Below are positions 18,946-29,624 of a DNA stretch of 64,000 bases, piece after piece. Made by a program: the position numbers and the translations under genes. The stretch is from positions 62,001-126,000 of the forward strand of contig NZ_VOHS01000010.1 of NCBI RefSeq assembly GCF_007896845.1. The letters run 5' to 3'. The DNA is from Chitinophaga pinensis. GTDB taxonomy: Bacteria; Bacteroidota; Bacteroidia; Chitinophagales; Chitinophagaceae. Positions within the stretch are counted from its first letter, which is position 1; the number at the start of each line of letters is the position of its first letter. The notes under the pieces are model-generated. The model had not been told where the DNA came from, did not search any database, and worked only from the letters and a program-made list of their open reading frames with translations.

Positions 18946-21900
18946 TTACGCCTTCTTAGCCTTACCCAGTCCTACTTTGAAATTATCTGGTGTACCTGTC
19001 ACCTTGATATTCATAAAACGGACTTTTTTATCCTTGTCACGATACTCGATGGCATCTACCTGATCCGGATCTACTTCTTCTTTCTTTCTGCCGAATAAAG
19101 ACTGGAAACCAACCGTGGTCACCATCTTCAGCGGGATACGCATATAATACTCCATATTCATATCCAGCGACTGTTTACCCGAAATCTCCATGAAACCCAG
19201 TGAAGAGTTGATATTCATATTCGGGATATTCAGTACACCGTTTTTCAGGCTCAGTTTATTCTTTAAGGTGTCAAAGCGGACCATATTCAGGTTCTTGTCT
19301 TTGAAATAACCTGCCATTGCCTGCATGGGCGCAAAATTCACCAGACTACCATTATAGATACCGAGATCCAGTTCCGCCTCACAGTTGTCGATAATAGGCG
19401 TCAGATCAGGGTGCATCTGTATACGACTTCTGATCTGTCCATTGAGACGGCCTTTTATATTCTTATTGATCACATAGTCTTGTCCGAAGTGGTCTAATTT
19501 CAGCATCAGCTTTTCCAGATCCACGTCAAATGCACGGATCCTGCTGCGGAAGAAAATCTTCTTTGGGTCAGTCCCGTTGAAATGTCCTCTCATGCCGATC
19601 TGTCCATCTGCAATACCCATCCCCAGCGTATCCAGATAAAGATGCTGATTGGCTTGCATGCGTACATTGGAAACGATATTCCGGAGCCATAGACGATGGT
19701 ATTTTAACCTGCCGATATTGACAGTAGCCCTGAAGTCAATGAATGGAATACTGAAGATATTGAAGCCGCTGGCATGTGAAGTATCTTTTACCACTGCACG
19801 CTTTGCCGCAGGCGCAGCTACAACGGTTTCTTCATCTTCATTGGCCGTCAGTTTATAGTTGGTCAATTGATCCAGATCAAGGTTGCGGGAGGTAAATTGC
19901 AGGAAGTTTTCCTTCTTACGTTTCACCGTATCCTTACCCATGTATAAACGCATACTGATGTCAAAGTCTGTTTTACCGATACGACCAGTCAATGTGTCCA
20001 ATCTCAGGAAACTGTCTGCGCCTACCTTTACAGTACCTTTTACGCTATCTACCTTGATCTTATGTTCCAGCAATTCACCGGATACATTGGCCAGTTTTAT
20101 TTTGGCGAATTTGAACACGGAATCATAGCGCAGGTCGGCTTTTGCACGTAACCAAAGACCGGAAGCAACTTCCTGATGGTAATCTCTGGACACATATTTC
20201 CTGCTGATCGGTCCGAGTACATCTCTCATTGCCAGCCGCTGTGATTTCAGATCAAATGCCACCTGTGTTTTTCCTCTCATGATCTTATCAAACCACAGCT
20301 GATAATTGATCACACGGCCACTAAAGCGGATATCACTACTGTCGATCATACCACCGAAATTGCGCAGCAATAAAGCGGTATCATTAATATTCAATTCTGC
20401 ACCGAAATCATGGAAAGCATGCGGATATTCCTTGAAACTGGCAAACAGTTTCTCCATTTTGAACTTGCCCTTCGGCAATGGAGCCGGATGTTGCAGTTCT
20501 TTTACGGAAGTTTCCAGCGCCAGACCAATATTGAAGTTATAGATCTCTTCTTTTGCTTTTCTGGCCATTGCAGTATCATATGACAGCAATTCCTTTAAGA
20601 TCATCCTTTTACTGTGGGCAGTGAAAGTAACCTGTACCGGTTTTTCCTGTTGATGGAAAAGGGCCGGCAGATCGCTCAGTGAGCCATTCATCGCAAAGTC
20701 AGAATTACCAAAGAAGAAGGACAATGTATCCAGTTTCACAAAACCGTTCTTCATGTCTGCATGAAGGTTCAGTTTATGGATGATATGCGGATAGTTTGGA
20801 ATACGGAAGGTCAGATCACTTACTCTCAGTTCACTTTGGATACCTTCTTTCAGTTTACCCATAGAAGCTTCCGGCAGTGTCATATCTACCAGCTCATTGA
20901 AGTCCATTTTCATGCTGATATGACCCGTGATACGTTGCAGGTCAGCTATGCCGAGGAAGGCGCCGATGAATTCCAGTTCCAGCTCCGAATTGATCTGCAT
21001 GATCATTTTAGGATCTGTGAAGTCTTTCATGACGAAGTTCCCTTTGAAAATACCTTTCTCCGGGATAGCGCTCATATTCATCAGGTGCAGTTCTGATGTT
21101 CTCAGGGAATGTTCGGCACCATTGGTATAATATCCTTTAAAACCGAGTGAGTCGATCCTTTTTTAGCGTCGGGATTCATCAGCCAGCCGTTTTCGCAGCC
21201 AAAATTCACCTGAATCAGTGGCATTTGTTCGCCGGCAAGCTTTCCTTTGATCAGACCGTCAAAATACAGTCTGCCGTCATACTTAAACTGTTTCAGCTGG
21301 TCTGCGACGGATGCAGGCGCAAAAGAAACGAGTTGTCCGATATCTGGTTTGTCACCTTTGATCTTAAAATCAACATTATTACCATTTTTCAGATCCGCTG
21401 TACCGGAAACGCTGAAGCTAAAGTCTTCCAGTTTCAGGTTTCCTTTTGTGAGGGTGACAAATTCCTTTGTCTGATCGTAGGTAACAGTAAAGTCTGCGTT
21501 CAGGTGTTTATTACGGAAGAGGGAAGAATCTTTTGGTGTGATATAATCGGCGACCATACCACCGGTAAAATCGGCATAAATCTTATTATCCGCCGCCTTG
21601 AAAGCGGTTTTTATCTTATCAATACGGGCCTTGATATGCTGACCACTCGCTTTATCGGTGAAGGAAATATCCAGGTCTCTCAGTACTATCTTTTTGATAT
21701 CAAGATCCAGAGCAGCCGATTCAGCAGCTGTAGTGCTGACGGTGTCCTGCTGTATTCTGTTAGCTTCTACAATATTCAGGTTACCATTATTGTCTCTGAC
21801 AATATCCAGGTGGCCTTTTTTAAGGAAGATCACCTTGACATTGTATTTCTGCTGAAGGATATCCGGCAGACTGAACCCTACATAAAGCTTTTCCAGCTGG

Positions 21901-22172
21901 TACATGGGGCGGCCGGACTTTTGCTTGTTCGCAAAAAACTGGACGTCTTTCAGTCCGATAGAAATGTAGGGGAAGTTCTGAAAAGGAGATATCATACTCC
22001 CTCCGATCACCAGTTCTCCGGGTAACTGTTTATTTAACTCTTTGATTGCCAGGTTAATCAGGCGCTGTTGTTGGGAATACAGCACACCGACCGCAATGCC
22101 GGCCAGTATTATCAATATAGCAATAGGTATTAATAAGATACGGAGAACCCTCTTTCGCGTCTTGCCAGTCAT
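18946..22172 (-). pseudogene. AsmA-like protein gene split by a frameshift
   Basis: Two minus-strand frames together make an AsmA-family protein of about 1075 residues. The first (22172 to 21102, 356 residues) starts with a membrane anchor (VLRILLIPIAILIILAGIAVG) and the AsmA N-terminal beta region. It runs out after ...NPDAKKG. The second frame picks up without a gap (KRIDSLGFKGYYTNGAEHS) and continues to 18946 with the long AsmA C-terminal region. The junction is the A6 run at 21159-21164 (minus strand), where one additional A would restore the frame. AsmA/TamB-like proteins are implicated in carrying lipids between membranes, so a link with the sphingolipid operon is conceivable but unproven. 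It may be intact in the real genome. Confidence 0.85.
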
Positions 22173-22360
22173 GGTGTTGAGACTTGTCTTAAATGATAAC
22201 TAACGGCAAAAATAGACAGCACCCCTATAAAATAAAAATAATTTATATGTACTCCCTTTTTTCTACGACGAATCAGTAAAAAATACCATAATTGCGTAGA
22301 ATCATACCACGACCGTAGGGACCGTTTACGCTAACTTTGGGTCTGATAAATAACTTTTTT

Positions 22361-22792
22361 ATGTGTGCAGTGAAAACCGAAAAAAAGCCCAATCTGCTGG
22401 GCAGTATACTGACGAACAGGTGTCCGGCCTGTCGCAGAGGAAAAATTTTCAAATCTGATAACGCATATAACCTGAAACACTTCACGGAGATGAACGAGCA
22501 TTGTCCGGTGTGTGGAGAAGATTTTGAACGGGAGATCGGGTTCTACTACGGTACCGGGTATGTCAGCTATGCGCTGACTGTGGCATTTAGCGTCGCAACA
22601 TTTATTGCGTGGTGGGTACTGATAGGATTCTCCCTGTATGACAACCGGATGTTCTGGTGGCTGGGTGTAAATGGTGTTTTACTGGTAGCCTTACAACCAC
22701 CTATCATGCGGGTATCACGAACGATCTGGCTGGCTTTCTTCGTAAGATATAAGCCAAACTATAAAGATAATACCAGTCCTTCTGGTGTATAG
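22361..22792 (+). CDS. DUF983 family membrane protein
   Basis: A 143-residue protein with two CPxC pairs (C21/C24 and C48/C51), which look like a small zinc-binding module, followed by two hydrophobic segments (about 62-84 and 90-108). This matches the DUF983 family found in Bacteroidota and Alphaproteobacteria, of unknown role. I chose the ATG at 22361 rather than a TTG 24 bases upstream. It is divergent from the AsmA-like gene and ends in a strong terminator. Confidence 0.85.
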   Translation: MCAVKTEKKPNLLGSILTNRCPACRRGKIFKSDNAYNLKHFTEMNEHCPVCGEDFEREIGFYYGTGYVSYALTVAFSVATFIAWWVLIGFSLYDNRMFWWLGVNGVLLVALQPPIMRVSRTIWLAFFVRYKPNYKDNTSPSGV

Positions 22793-22816
22793 GTTGAACG
22801 AATAACTTTTCCTTTG

Positions 22817-22846
22817 GGCCGCAGGTGTATCACCTGTGGCCTTTTT
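22817..22846 (+). terminator. Intrinsic terminator
   Basis: A perfect 11-bp GC-rich stem (22817-22827 with 22831-22841) with a 3-nt loop and five Ts, right after the DUF983 gene. Confidence 0.9.
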
Positions 22847-22999
22847 GTACCCACCATTCCTGACAGGCATCATTGTTCAGCTTAGACATTCTGTGCAAAA
22901 ATCACTACAGACCAGACAATTCTATCGGGAACAGACCGCTTTCCAGCGCTGCTATTATTACGGTATAGTGTTAGTGTAACATTAGAAAAACTGAGCACT

Positions 23000-23590
23000 A
23001 TGGCAAAAACCTCATCTACAAGTACTGGTCCGGTGAAAAAGACCATTGCAAAAACTGCGGCAGCTATTGGCAACGCCGCCATTGAAAAAGATCATAACGA
23101 AGGTAAACTCATGGAATTCTTCTGTGATCAGCTAAAGGATATCTACTGGGCAGAAAATCATATCAAAATCGCGCTCCCCAAAATGATAAAAGCTGCTGCA
23201 TCTCCCGTATTGCAGGCTGCCTTTCAGGATCATCTGAAGGCTACAGCAGGGCATATCAGCCGCCTTGAACAAGCCTTTGAACTATTGGGTAAGCCTGTCA
23301 GAGGCAAAAAGTGTGAAGCGATTGAAGGGATTGTCCTGGAGGGAGAATCTATCATAGCTGAGACAGAGCCCGGTACAGCCGTCAGAGATACCGGATTGAT
23401 ACTGGCAGCACAGAAAGTAGAGCATTATGAGATAGCCACTTACGGCGGACTGGCGCAACTGGCAACCAATCTGGGATTGACAGACGTCGCACAGCTATTG
23501 ACAACTACACTGGCAGAAGAAAAAGAAACAGACGCTTTGCTGACTGAAATTGCTGAAAACAGCATTAACTGCGAAGCAGCCAGCGAATAA
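23000..23590 (+). CDS. YciF/DUF892-type ferritin-like protein
   Basis: A 196-residue protein. After a Lys/Ala-rich N-terminal extension of about 35 residues comes a four-helix ferritin-like domain with metal-ligand-type motifs: FFCDQLKDIYWAENHI, KATAGHISRLEQAF, KVEHYEIATYGGL and LAEEKETDALL. These match the DUF892 (YciE/YciF) family, stress-induced di-iron proteins of uncertain function. It stands 45 bp before the catalase gene, so the two may be expressed together in oxidative stress. Confidence 0.88.
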   Translation: MAKTSSTSTGPVKKTIAKTAAAIGNAAIEKDHNEGKLMEFFCDQLKDIYWAENHIKIALPKMIKAAASPVLQAAFQDHLKATAGHISRLEQAFELLGKPVRGKKCEAIEGIVLEGESIIAETEPGTAVRDTGLILAAQKVEHYEIATYGGLAQLATNLGLTDVAQLLTTTLAEEKETDALLTEIAENSINCEAASE

Positions 23591-23635
23591 CATAATTGTC
23601 CACCAACTCATCTACAGAAACCATAAAAACACGTC

Positions 23636-25821
23636 ATGCCTGATAAGAAAAAGACACCGGAAAACTCCACGGAAAATAAAAAAATTGCCGAGCTGGCCCC
23701 CAATAAAGAAGATAGCAATGGTCAATACCTCAACACCAATACCGGTGTAAAGATCAACGATGATCATAACTCGCTGAAGGCGGGTGACAGAGGTCCTACC
23801 CTGATGGAAGACTTTATCTTCCGCGAGAAGATGACCCATTTCGACCATGAACGCATTCCTGAGCGTGTGGTGCATGCAAGGGGTTCTGCTGCTCATGGCG
23901 TATTCAAGGTGTATGAATCCATGGAAAAATATACCAAAGCGGGCTTTCTTACCGATACATCAAGAGAAACGCCTGTTTTTGTAAGATTTTCTACCGTTGC
24001 CGGTTCCAGAGGTTCTACTGATCTTGCCCGCGATGTAAGAGGATTTGCTGTAAATTCTATACAGAGGAGGGTATTTTCGACCTTGTAGGCAATAACATGC
24101 CTGTATTCTTTATACAGGACGCGAACAAATTTCCCGACCTCGTACATGCAGTTAAACCGGAGCCGCACAACGAGATTCCACAAGCAGCATCTGCACACGA
24201 TACTTTCTGGGATTTCATCTCGCTGATGCCGGAATCTACCCACATGATCATGTGGCTGATGAGTGACCGGGCTATTCCACGCAGCTATCGTATGATGGAA
24301 GGATTTGGTGTACATACCTTCCGTTTCGTCAATGCAAAGGAAGAATCCTGTTTTGTAAAATTCCACTGGAAGCCATTACTCGGGGTCCACTCCGTAGCCT
24401 GGGATGAAGCCCAGAAGATCTCCGGAAAGGATCCTGACTTTCATCGCCGGGATCTGTGGGAAGCGATAGAAAGCGGTAACTTTCCGGAATGGGAACTGGG
24501 TGTACAGATCGTACCGGAGGCCGACGAACATAAATTCGACTTCGATCTGCTGGATGCGACCAAGATCATCCCCGAAGAACTGGTACCCGTGCAAAGGATC
24601 GGTAAACTGACCCTGAACAGAAACCCGGACAACTTCTTTGCGGAGACAGAACAGGTAGCTTTTCATGTGGGACATGTGGTACCGGGCATTGATTTTACAA
24701 ATGATCCTTTGATGCAGGGACGATTGTTCTCTTATACGGATACACAGCTGATCCGTCTCGGCGGACCGAACTTTCAGGAAATCCCCATTAACCGCCCTAT
24801 AGTGCCCGTGCACAATAATCAACGGGATGGTTATATGCGACAGACCATTAATAAAGGCAGGACCAGTTATAGCCCTAATTCATTAGGCGGAGGTTGTCCT
24901 TATCAGGCGAAAATGGCAGAAGGCGGTTTCAGTTCCTATGCAGAAAAGATCGACGCGAGAAAGATCAGAGAAAGGAGCCGTAGTTTCTTTGACCATTATA
25001 CACAGGCAACTTTGTTTTTCAACAGTCAATCAGCACCGGAAAAGCAGCATATGATAGATGCTTTACGTTTTGAATTAGGTAAAGTGGATACCGTAGCTAT
25101 CAGACAAAGGATGATCGGCATTCTGACACAGGTCGATAAAGACCTTGCTGCACAGGTAGCCTATGGTCTGGGGCTTGAAGTACCAGCAGGGCCAGAACAG
25201 CCTGTAAATCATGCTGTTCCTGCAGATGCTGACCCGGCACAATATGAGCCGTTCCCACCTAAAGCGCCTGTTCCGGATATTTCAGCGGCACTGAGTATGG
25301 TCAATACGATAAAAGATAGCATCCAGACCCGCAAAATAGGGTTCCTTGTTGCTGATGGTGTGGATGCAGCTACTGTAGAGACGGTGAAAAGTGCGCTGGA
25401 AGCAGCAGGAGCGGTTGTAGAGATCATCGCGCCGCACCTCGGAGAGATTATAGCCGCCGATAATTCAGCCATACCCGTACAAAAAAGTCTGTTGACCGCA
25501 TCTTCTGTATTTTACGATGCATTGTATGTACCGGCCGGCGTTACCAGTTCGGCCACTCTGGAAGCCGACGCAGATGCTGTACATTTCCTTAATGAGGCTT
25601 ACAGACACTGTAAAGCGATTGCCGCACATGCAGATGCCAGACAGGTATTGGAGGCCACTTATTTTGCAAAGAAACTGCCGGAAGACGATTCAGAAGAATC
25701 AGCAATGATGGAAGGTATTGTTATTCAGAAAGATGTAAAAAAACTGGCGAAGATATTTATCAGGGCGATTGCACAACACCGGTTCTGGGAGCGGGAGAAA
25801 CCTCGCAGGGTACCGGCTTGA
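23636..25821 (+). pseudogene. katE: Large-subunit (KatE-type) catalase with an apparent frameshift
   Basis: Two + frames together encode a clade 2 catalase of about 728 residues. The first (23636-24088) includes the haem-side histidine motif ([10 protein letters not shown]) and runs to DVRGFAV, then goes out of frame. The second continues [15 protein letters not shown] and MPVFFIQDANKFPD through the haem-tyrosine motif (RLFSYTDTQLIRLG) and ends with the extra flavodoxin-like C-terminal domain typical of large catalases. The break is at the AAA run 24052-24054: one more A would restore the frame. It is either a sequencing error in a functional catalase or a recently inactivated gene. The catalytic Asn of VGNN is in the restored frame. 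Confidence 0.9.
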
Positions 25822-26330
25822 TCTCTTTTTTGATTGGATGGCAGCGGGTCCACACACCCGCTGCCTCTCATCCAGGTTCTTCAACAAAAATACAATCTGG
25901 GGTGTCGCAAAAATGGTTTTCGATACTATGTTGATACTATAAGAGATCTTTGGAATCTGACGCTTCTGAGGCGTCTCCAGGAAATTTATTCCGCTGTTCC
26001 GGTTCTCACACTACTGACTGTAGTTCCTTTTTATATTCCTGGTGTAATTTTGCGTAGCATCCTTTCTTATAATGATGCAGCATATGCCGTTGCACGTAAG
26101 TCATTGTTCCTGAACAATTTTCCACGACAATTTTAAAGCAGCTATACCTGTAACATCATTTCTCATCAAGGGCATCTCATCATCACAATGCAAAAGTAAT
26201 TACCAGATCAGGGAAAAAGAATCCCGGAAAACAGGGGTTTTATCAGGGAGGTCTTCCCGGGATACTTATGTTAAAAAATATTAATAATATGTAGCTCAAA
26301 TAATTATATATTTCGGACTGATTTACGCCT
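25822..26330. other. Intergenic region of about 510 bp
   Basis: No supported gene. A hairpin at 25841-25864 (9-bp stem, loop 25850-25855) follows the catalase but has no T-run, so terminator activity is doubtful. A weak inverted repeat (26221-26227 with 26257-26263) lies before the histidine kinase. A 100-codon open frame at 25834-26136 has no family features. Confidence 0.55.
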
Positions 26331-28292
26331 ATGAGAATACCTATACTTATCCTTCTTTGCTGTATAACTGCTGGTTTATACGCTCAGAACCGCCCGTCAT
26401 CCGACGCCGTATCCTCCGATCTATATATCAGACTGGCACGGAAATCACCTTTGCGTGACAGCGTACAGGCATTAAAGTATTTTCAGCAGGCATTGCAGCT
26501 GGAGGAGAAAAACGATAATAAACTGGGCATCGCCCGTACTTATCTGGCTATTGGCAGCTGGTTCAATTCCATCAACAACTATAACGAAGCGGAAAAGCAC
26601 CTGCTCATTGCCCGGGAAGATATGCTGAAAGATACCAGCCGGGAAGGACGACTGCTGCTGGCCAGTACAAAAGTGAATCTGGCAATTGTGCTGGGGAACA
26701 AAGGACAGACCCAGCTACAGACAGAAGAATACCTGCAGACTATTCCCATATTGGAAAAAGCGAATGCTATTCCGGAACTGAATGAAACCTATCAGAGTCT
26801 GGGGGATATTTTCTCTAATAAGTCTCAGTATAAAACCGCTATCTCCTACTATTATAAAAGTCTGGGCGCTTACAGGGATCCCGCGCCGTATTGTCACCTG
26901 ATTGCCAGCAGACACCTGCGACTGGCGAATGCCATGTATCATCTGGATAGTCTGCATAATATGGAAACCAATCTGGCAGCTGCAAAAGAAAAACTGGACA
27001 GAACAGGCGTAGACTCTATTAATATCTGGGCAGACTATTATCACCTGCAGGGGAAGCTCGATGTAAAAAAGCAGATGTACAACCGTGCAGCAACTACCTT
27101 CTATGCCGGTTTGTCTATTGCCCGCAGAACCAATTATAACAGTGCTATCTGCAACAACCTGTACTCATTGGCAAGGCTGTTTGAAAAACAGGGTATGTAC
27201 GATCGTGCAATGGTGCTCATGGATGAATATGGTAAGCTATCCTATACACTGAAAGACTTTCCTTTCCGCTTACGGGCATTGGATCTGATGGCAGATCTGT
27301 CCTTCAAACAGCACTTTCCGGATCAGGCATACAATTACCTGCGGCAGTATATTATACTGGCGGATAGTCTGAAGGAACTAACGGTCACCGAGAAGATCCA
27401 CGAACTGGAGGCAGAATATCAATCCTCTGAAAAAGAGAACCGCATTATGCAGCTGCAGCATGAGAATGAACGTCAGGAATTTGCTTTGCAGAAAAACAGG
27501 CTCCTTATTTCCCTGATGGTGGTGATCATGTTATCATTATTTGTGGTAGCTGCATTGAGTTATCTCTTTTACAGGAATGGCCGTAAACTGCTGGAACAAC
27601 AACGCCGGCTGCATGAATTTGAAGTAGAGCGTATTCGTCAGGAACATAAGATCTCTCTCCTCTCTGCCATGCTGGAAGGACAAGAGAAAGAACGTACCCG
27701 GCTGGCGCGTGACCTGCATGATGGTTTGGGAGGTTTACTGTCGGGCATTAAACTGGAACTTTCTACGGTTAATCCATCCCAGACAGATGTACACCGCCAA
27801 TCTCTGATTCAGAATACACTGCAAAGATTGGATGGTGCGATGGACGAACTGCGTCGTATTGCCCGTAGTATGATGCCGGAGATTCTGATCAAATACGGAT
27901 TGGGAGAAGCTACGGTGGAGTATTGCAGAGGATTGAAAAAGACCGGTACCGATAATATCGTTTGTCAGGTATTTAATTTTCAGGTAGCCGATATGGAACA
28001 TACCCGGCAGGTCGTGTTATACCGCATTATGCAGGAACTGGTGAATAACGCGATCAAACACGCGGAGGCTTCACAGATCCTTGTATTGCTGCAACAGACA
28101 GACAAGACATTATTCCTCACCGTAGAAGATGACGGTAAAGGCTTTGATGCGGCTGCCGGTAACAAACTGAAAGGTGCGGGCCTTGCCAACATTGAAGCCA
28201 GAGTGGAATTCCTCGGCGGTAAAATAGATATACAGTCTGAACCGGGCACCGGAACAGCTATAACCATTGAATGTGCAACCTCTCTGAACTAG
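26331..28292 (+). CDS. TPR-containing sensor histidine kinase, NarX/HisKA_3 type
   Basis: A 653-residue membrane kinase. It has a signal peptide (cleavage near LYAQ, about residue 19), then about 360 residues of TPR repeats outside the membrane, one transmembrane helix (about 387-411), a coiled-coil linker, and a HisKA_3 domain whose phospho-acceptor is H463 in ARDLHDGLGGLL. The C-terminal ATPase domain has the N-box (RIMQELVNNAIKHA) and G-boxes (VEDDGKGFD, GLANIEARVEFLGG). It phosphorylates a NarL-type partner, almost surely the next gene. The signal sensed by the TPR domain is unknown. It lies upstream of the nitrate cluster, but on present evidence that link is only positional. Confidence 0.9.
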   Translation: MRIPILILLCCITAGLYAQNRPSSDAVSSDLYIRLARKSPLRDSVQALKYFQQALQLEEKNDNKLGIARTYLAIGSWFNSINNYNEAEKHLLIAREDMLKDTSREGRLLLASTKVNLAIVLGNKGQTQLQTEEYLQTIPILEKANAIPELNETYQSLGDIFSNKSQYKTAISYYYKSLGAYRDPAPYCHLIASRHLRLANAMYHLDSLHNMETNLAAAKEKLDRTGVDSINIWADYYHLQGKLDVKKQMYNRAATTFYAGLSIARRTNYNSAICNNLYSLARLFEKQGMYDRAMVLMDEYGKLSYTLKDFPFRLRALDLMADLSFKQHFPDQAYNYLRQYIILADSLKELTVTEKIHELEAEYQSSEKENRIMQLQHENERQEFALQKNRLLISLMVVIMLSLFVVAALSYLFYRNGRKLLEQQRRLHEFEVERIRQEHKISLLSAMLEGQEKERTRLARDLHDGLGGLLSGIKLELSTVNPSQTDVHRQSLIQNTLQRLDGAMDELRRIARSMMPEILIKYGLGEATVEYCRGLKKTGTDNIVCQVFNFQVADMEHTRQVVLYRIMQELVNNAIKHAEASQILVLLQQTDKTLFLTVEDDGKGFDAAAGNKLKGAGLANIEARVEFLGGKIDIQSEPGTGTAITIECATSLN

Positions 28293-28311
28293 TAAAACCC
28301 AATTGAAAATT

Positions 28312-28935
28312 ATGATCAAAGTAGTAGTGGTGGAAGACCACCCGATTATGGTGGAAGGACTGAAGAATATTCTGCGTAGTGATGCGGGTATAGAAGTGAG
28401 CGGAGCTTACGGAGATGGTAAAAGTGTATTACAGGCGCTTGAAAAAGGGCAGCCTGACGTCATACTGATGGATGTGAATCTGCCGGATATCAGCGGCGTG
28501 AACCTGTGCGGAGAAGTGAAGAAAAAATATGAAGATATCAAAATCATAGCGCTGAGCATACATGACGAGCAGCCTGTTATTCACAGTATGTTACAAAACG
28601 GCGCCAGCGGATATGTATTAAAGAATGCATTGGGCAATGAGATCATTCACGCCATCTATGCGATCATGGATGGAGAGGAATACCTCTGCAGCAGCACCAA
28701 GGAGGCGCTGAAAAATGCAGACATGGAACTGTTAAAGGCGATCCCCCGCATTACCCGCAGGGAAAAAGAAATATTACAGCTGATCGGTAAAGGGCTGACG
28801 ACCATGCAGATCGCAGATCAACTGTTCATCAGCACGCATACGGTGGAAAGTCACCGTAAGAACCTGATGGAGAAATTTGGTGTGAATAACACTACATCTG
28901 TAGTAAAACTGGCGTCGGAATACAAACTGCTTTAA
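28312..28935 (+). CDS. NarL/FixJ-type response regulator
   Basis: A 207-residue regulator with a receiver domain (phospho-acceptor D54 in VILMDVNLPD, acidic pair E8/D9) and a LuxR-type helix-turn-helix at the C terminus (RREKEILQLIGKGLTTMQIADQLFIS and then HTVESHRKNLMEKFGV). It follows the histidine kinase by 19 bp and is its likely partner. I chose the ATG at 28312 over a TTG nine bases upstream. It ends convergently with the Fnr-like gene, overlapping it by 4 bp. Confidence 0.92.
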   Translation: MIKVVVVEDHPIMVEGLKNILRSDAGIEVSGAYGDGKSVLQALEKGQPDVILMDVNLPDISGVNLCGEVKKKYEDIKIIALSIHDEQPVIHSMLQNGASGYVLKNALGNEIIHAIYAIMDGEEYLCSSTKEALKNADMELLKAIPRITRREKEILQLIGKGLTTMQIADQLFISTHTVESHRKNLMEKFGVNNTTSVVKLASEYKLL

Positions 28936-29624
28936 CCCGCTTCCTGCTCCAGCAGGGCGAGCCGCGCAGGATCTTTTACGGCAATGCTTTTACCGGAGAT
29001 AGCGATAACATTCTCCTGTATCAGATCACTCATGATACGGAAGGCTGTTTCATATGTCGTGCCGGTATAGGAAGCAAGGTCCTGCCGGCTCAGCGTCATA
29101 TTGATATAGCCTTCTTCGTTGACGCCAAACTTCCGTTGTAAATTCAGCAATGCATGCGCGATGCGTCCCTTGACAGGCATATGCACGAGGTTGCGCATAT
29201 TCTTTTCTGATTCCTGCAGTTCGCTGGCATAAAACATCATTAAGGCCTGCAGGAAATCATGGTTGACTTTCAGTGTTGCCTGAAAAAAGGTCATGTCTAT
29301 AAAACAGATGTTCACTGCTTCAAGAGCAGTCGCTGACACAGGATAGACCATCGTACTGCCTACACCCCTATGCCCGACTATATCTCCATCTCTTGCAAAA
29401 CGGACGATCAGCTCTTTGCCTTCGCCCCAGTGCTTATGCACTTTTACTTTACCTGCATTCACGAAATAAATTCCATTCACCTGTTCACCTTCCCGAAAAA
29501 GTAATTCACCTTTTTTAAATGTCAGATGTTGCCGATGTGCTGCTAAAGCCGGTTTCCAGGCGGGTATGCACAATGTACACAACATACAGGATTGCAGATC
29601 GCAACCATGTTTATCTTTCTTCAT
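28932..29624 (-). CDS. Crp/Fnr-family regulator with N-terminal cysteine cluster
   Basis: A 230-residue regulator. The N terminus has four cysteines (C8, C13, C16, C19), which could bind an iron-sulfur cluster as in Fnr, followed by a cyclic-nucleotide-binding-type beta barrel (about 25-140) and a helix-turn-helix (LSRQDLASYTGTTYETAFRIM). The recognition helix keeps the E-T-x-x-R pattern of Fnr proteins, which read GAT/ATC half-sites. An ATGAT-N4-ATCAT site lies in the divergent promoter at 30449-30462. The start overlaps the end of the siroheme gene by 14 bp, so both form one transcript. Oxygen or nitric oxide sensing is inferred. Confidence 0.85.
   Translation of the reverse strand: MKKDKHGCDLQSCMLCTLCIPAWKPALAAHRQHLTFKKGELLFREGEQVNGIYFVNAGKVKVHKHWGEGKELIVRFARDGDIVGHRGVGSTMVYPVSATALEAVNICFIDMTFFQATLKVNHDFLQALMMFYASELQESEKNMRNLVHMPVKGRIAHALLNLQRKFGVNEEGYINMTLSRQDLASYTGTTYETAFRIMSDLIQENVIAISGKSIAVKDPARLALLEQEAG

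Noticed and set aside
21159..21164. Programmed ribosomal frameshift in the AsmA-like gene
   Set aside because: The A6 run is read as AAA AAA in the upstream frame, preceded by T, so tandem slippage would mispair; AsmA proteins are not known to use frameshifting.
21147..22025. Open frame of 292 codons antisense to the AsmA-like gene
   Set aside because: No recognisable domain, and the AsmA reading on the other strand is clear on both sides of the frameshift.
25841..25864. Hairpin after the catalase gene as a terminator
   Set aside because: The stem is perfect (9 bp) but no T-run follows on either strand, so I mention it only in the intergenic entry.
25834..26136. Small + strand open frame of 100 codons after the catalase
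   Set aside because: It starts inside a hairpin, has no ribosome-binding or family features, and its composition is not protein-like for this genome.
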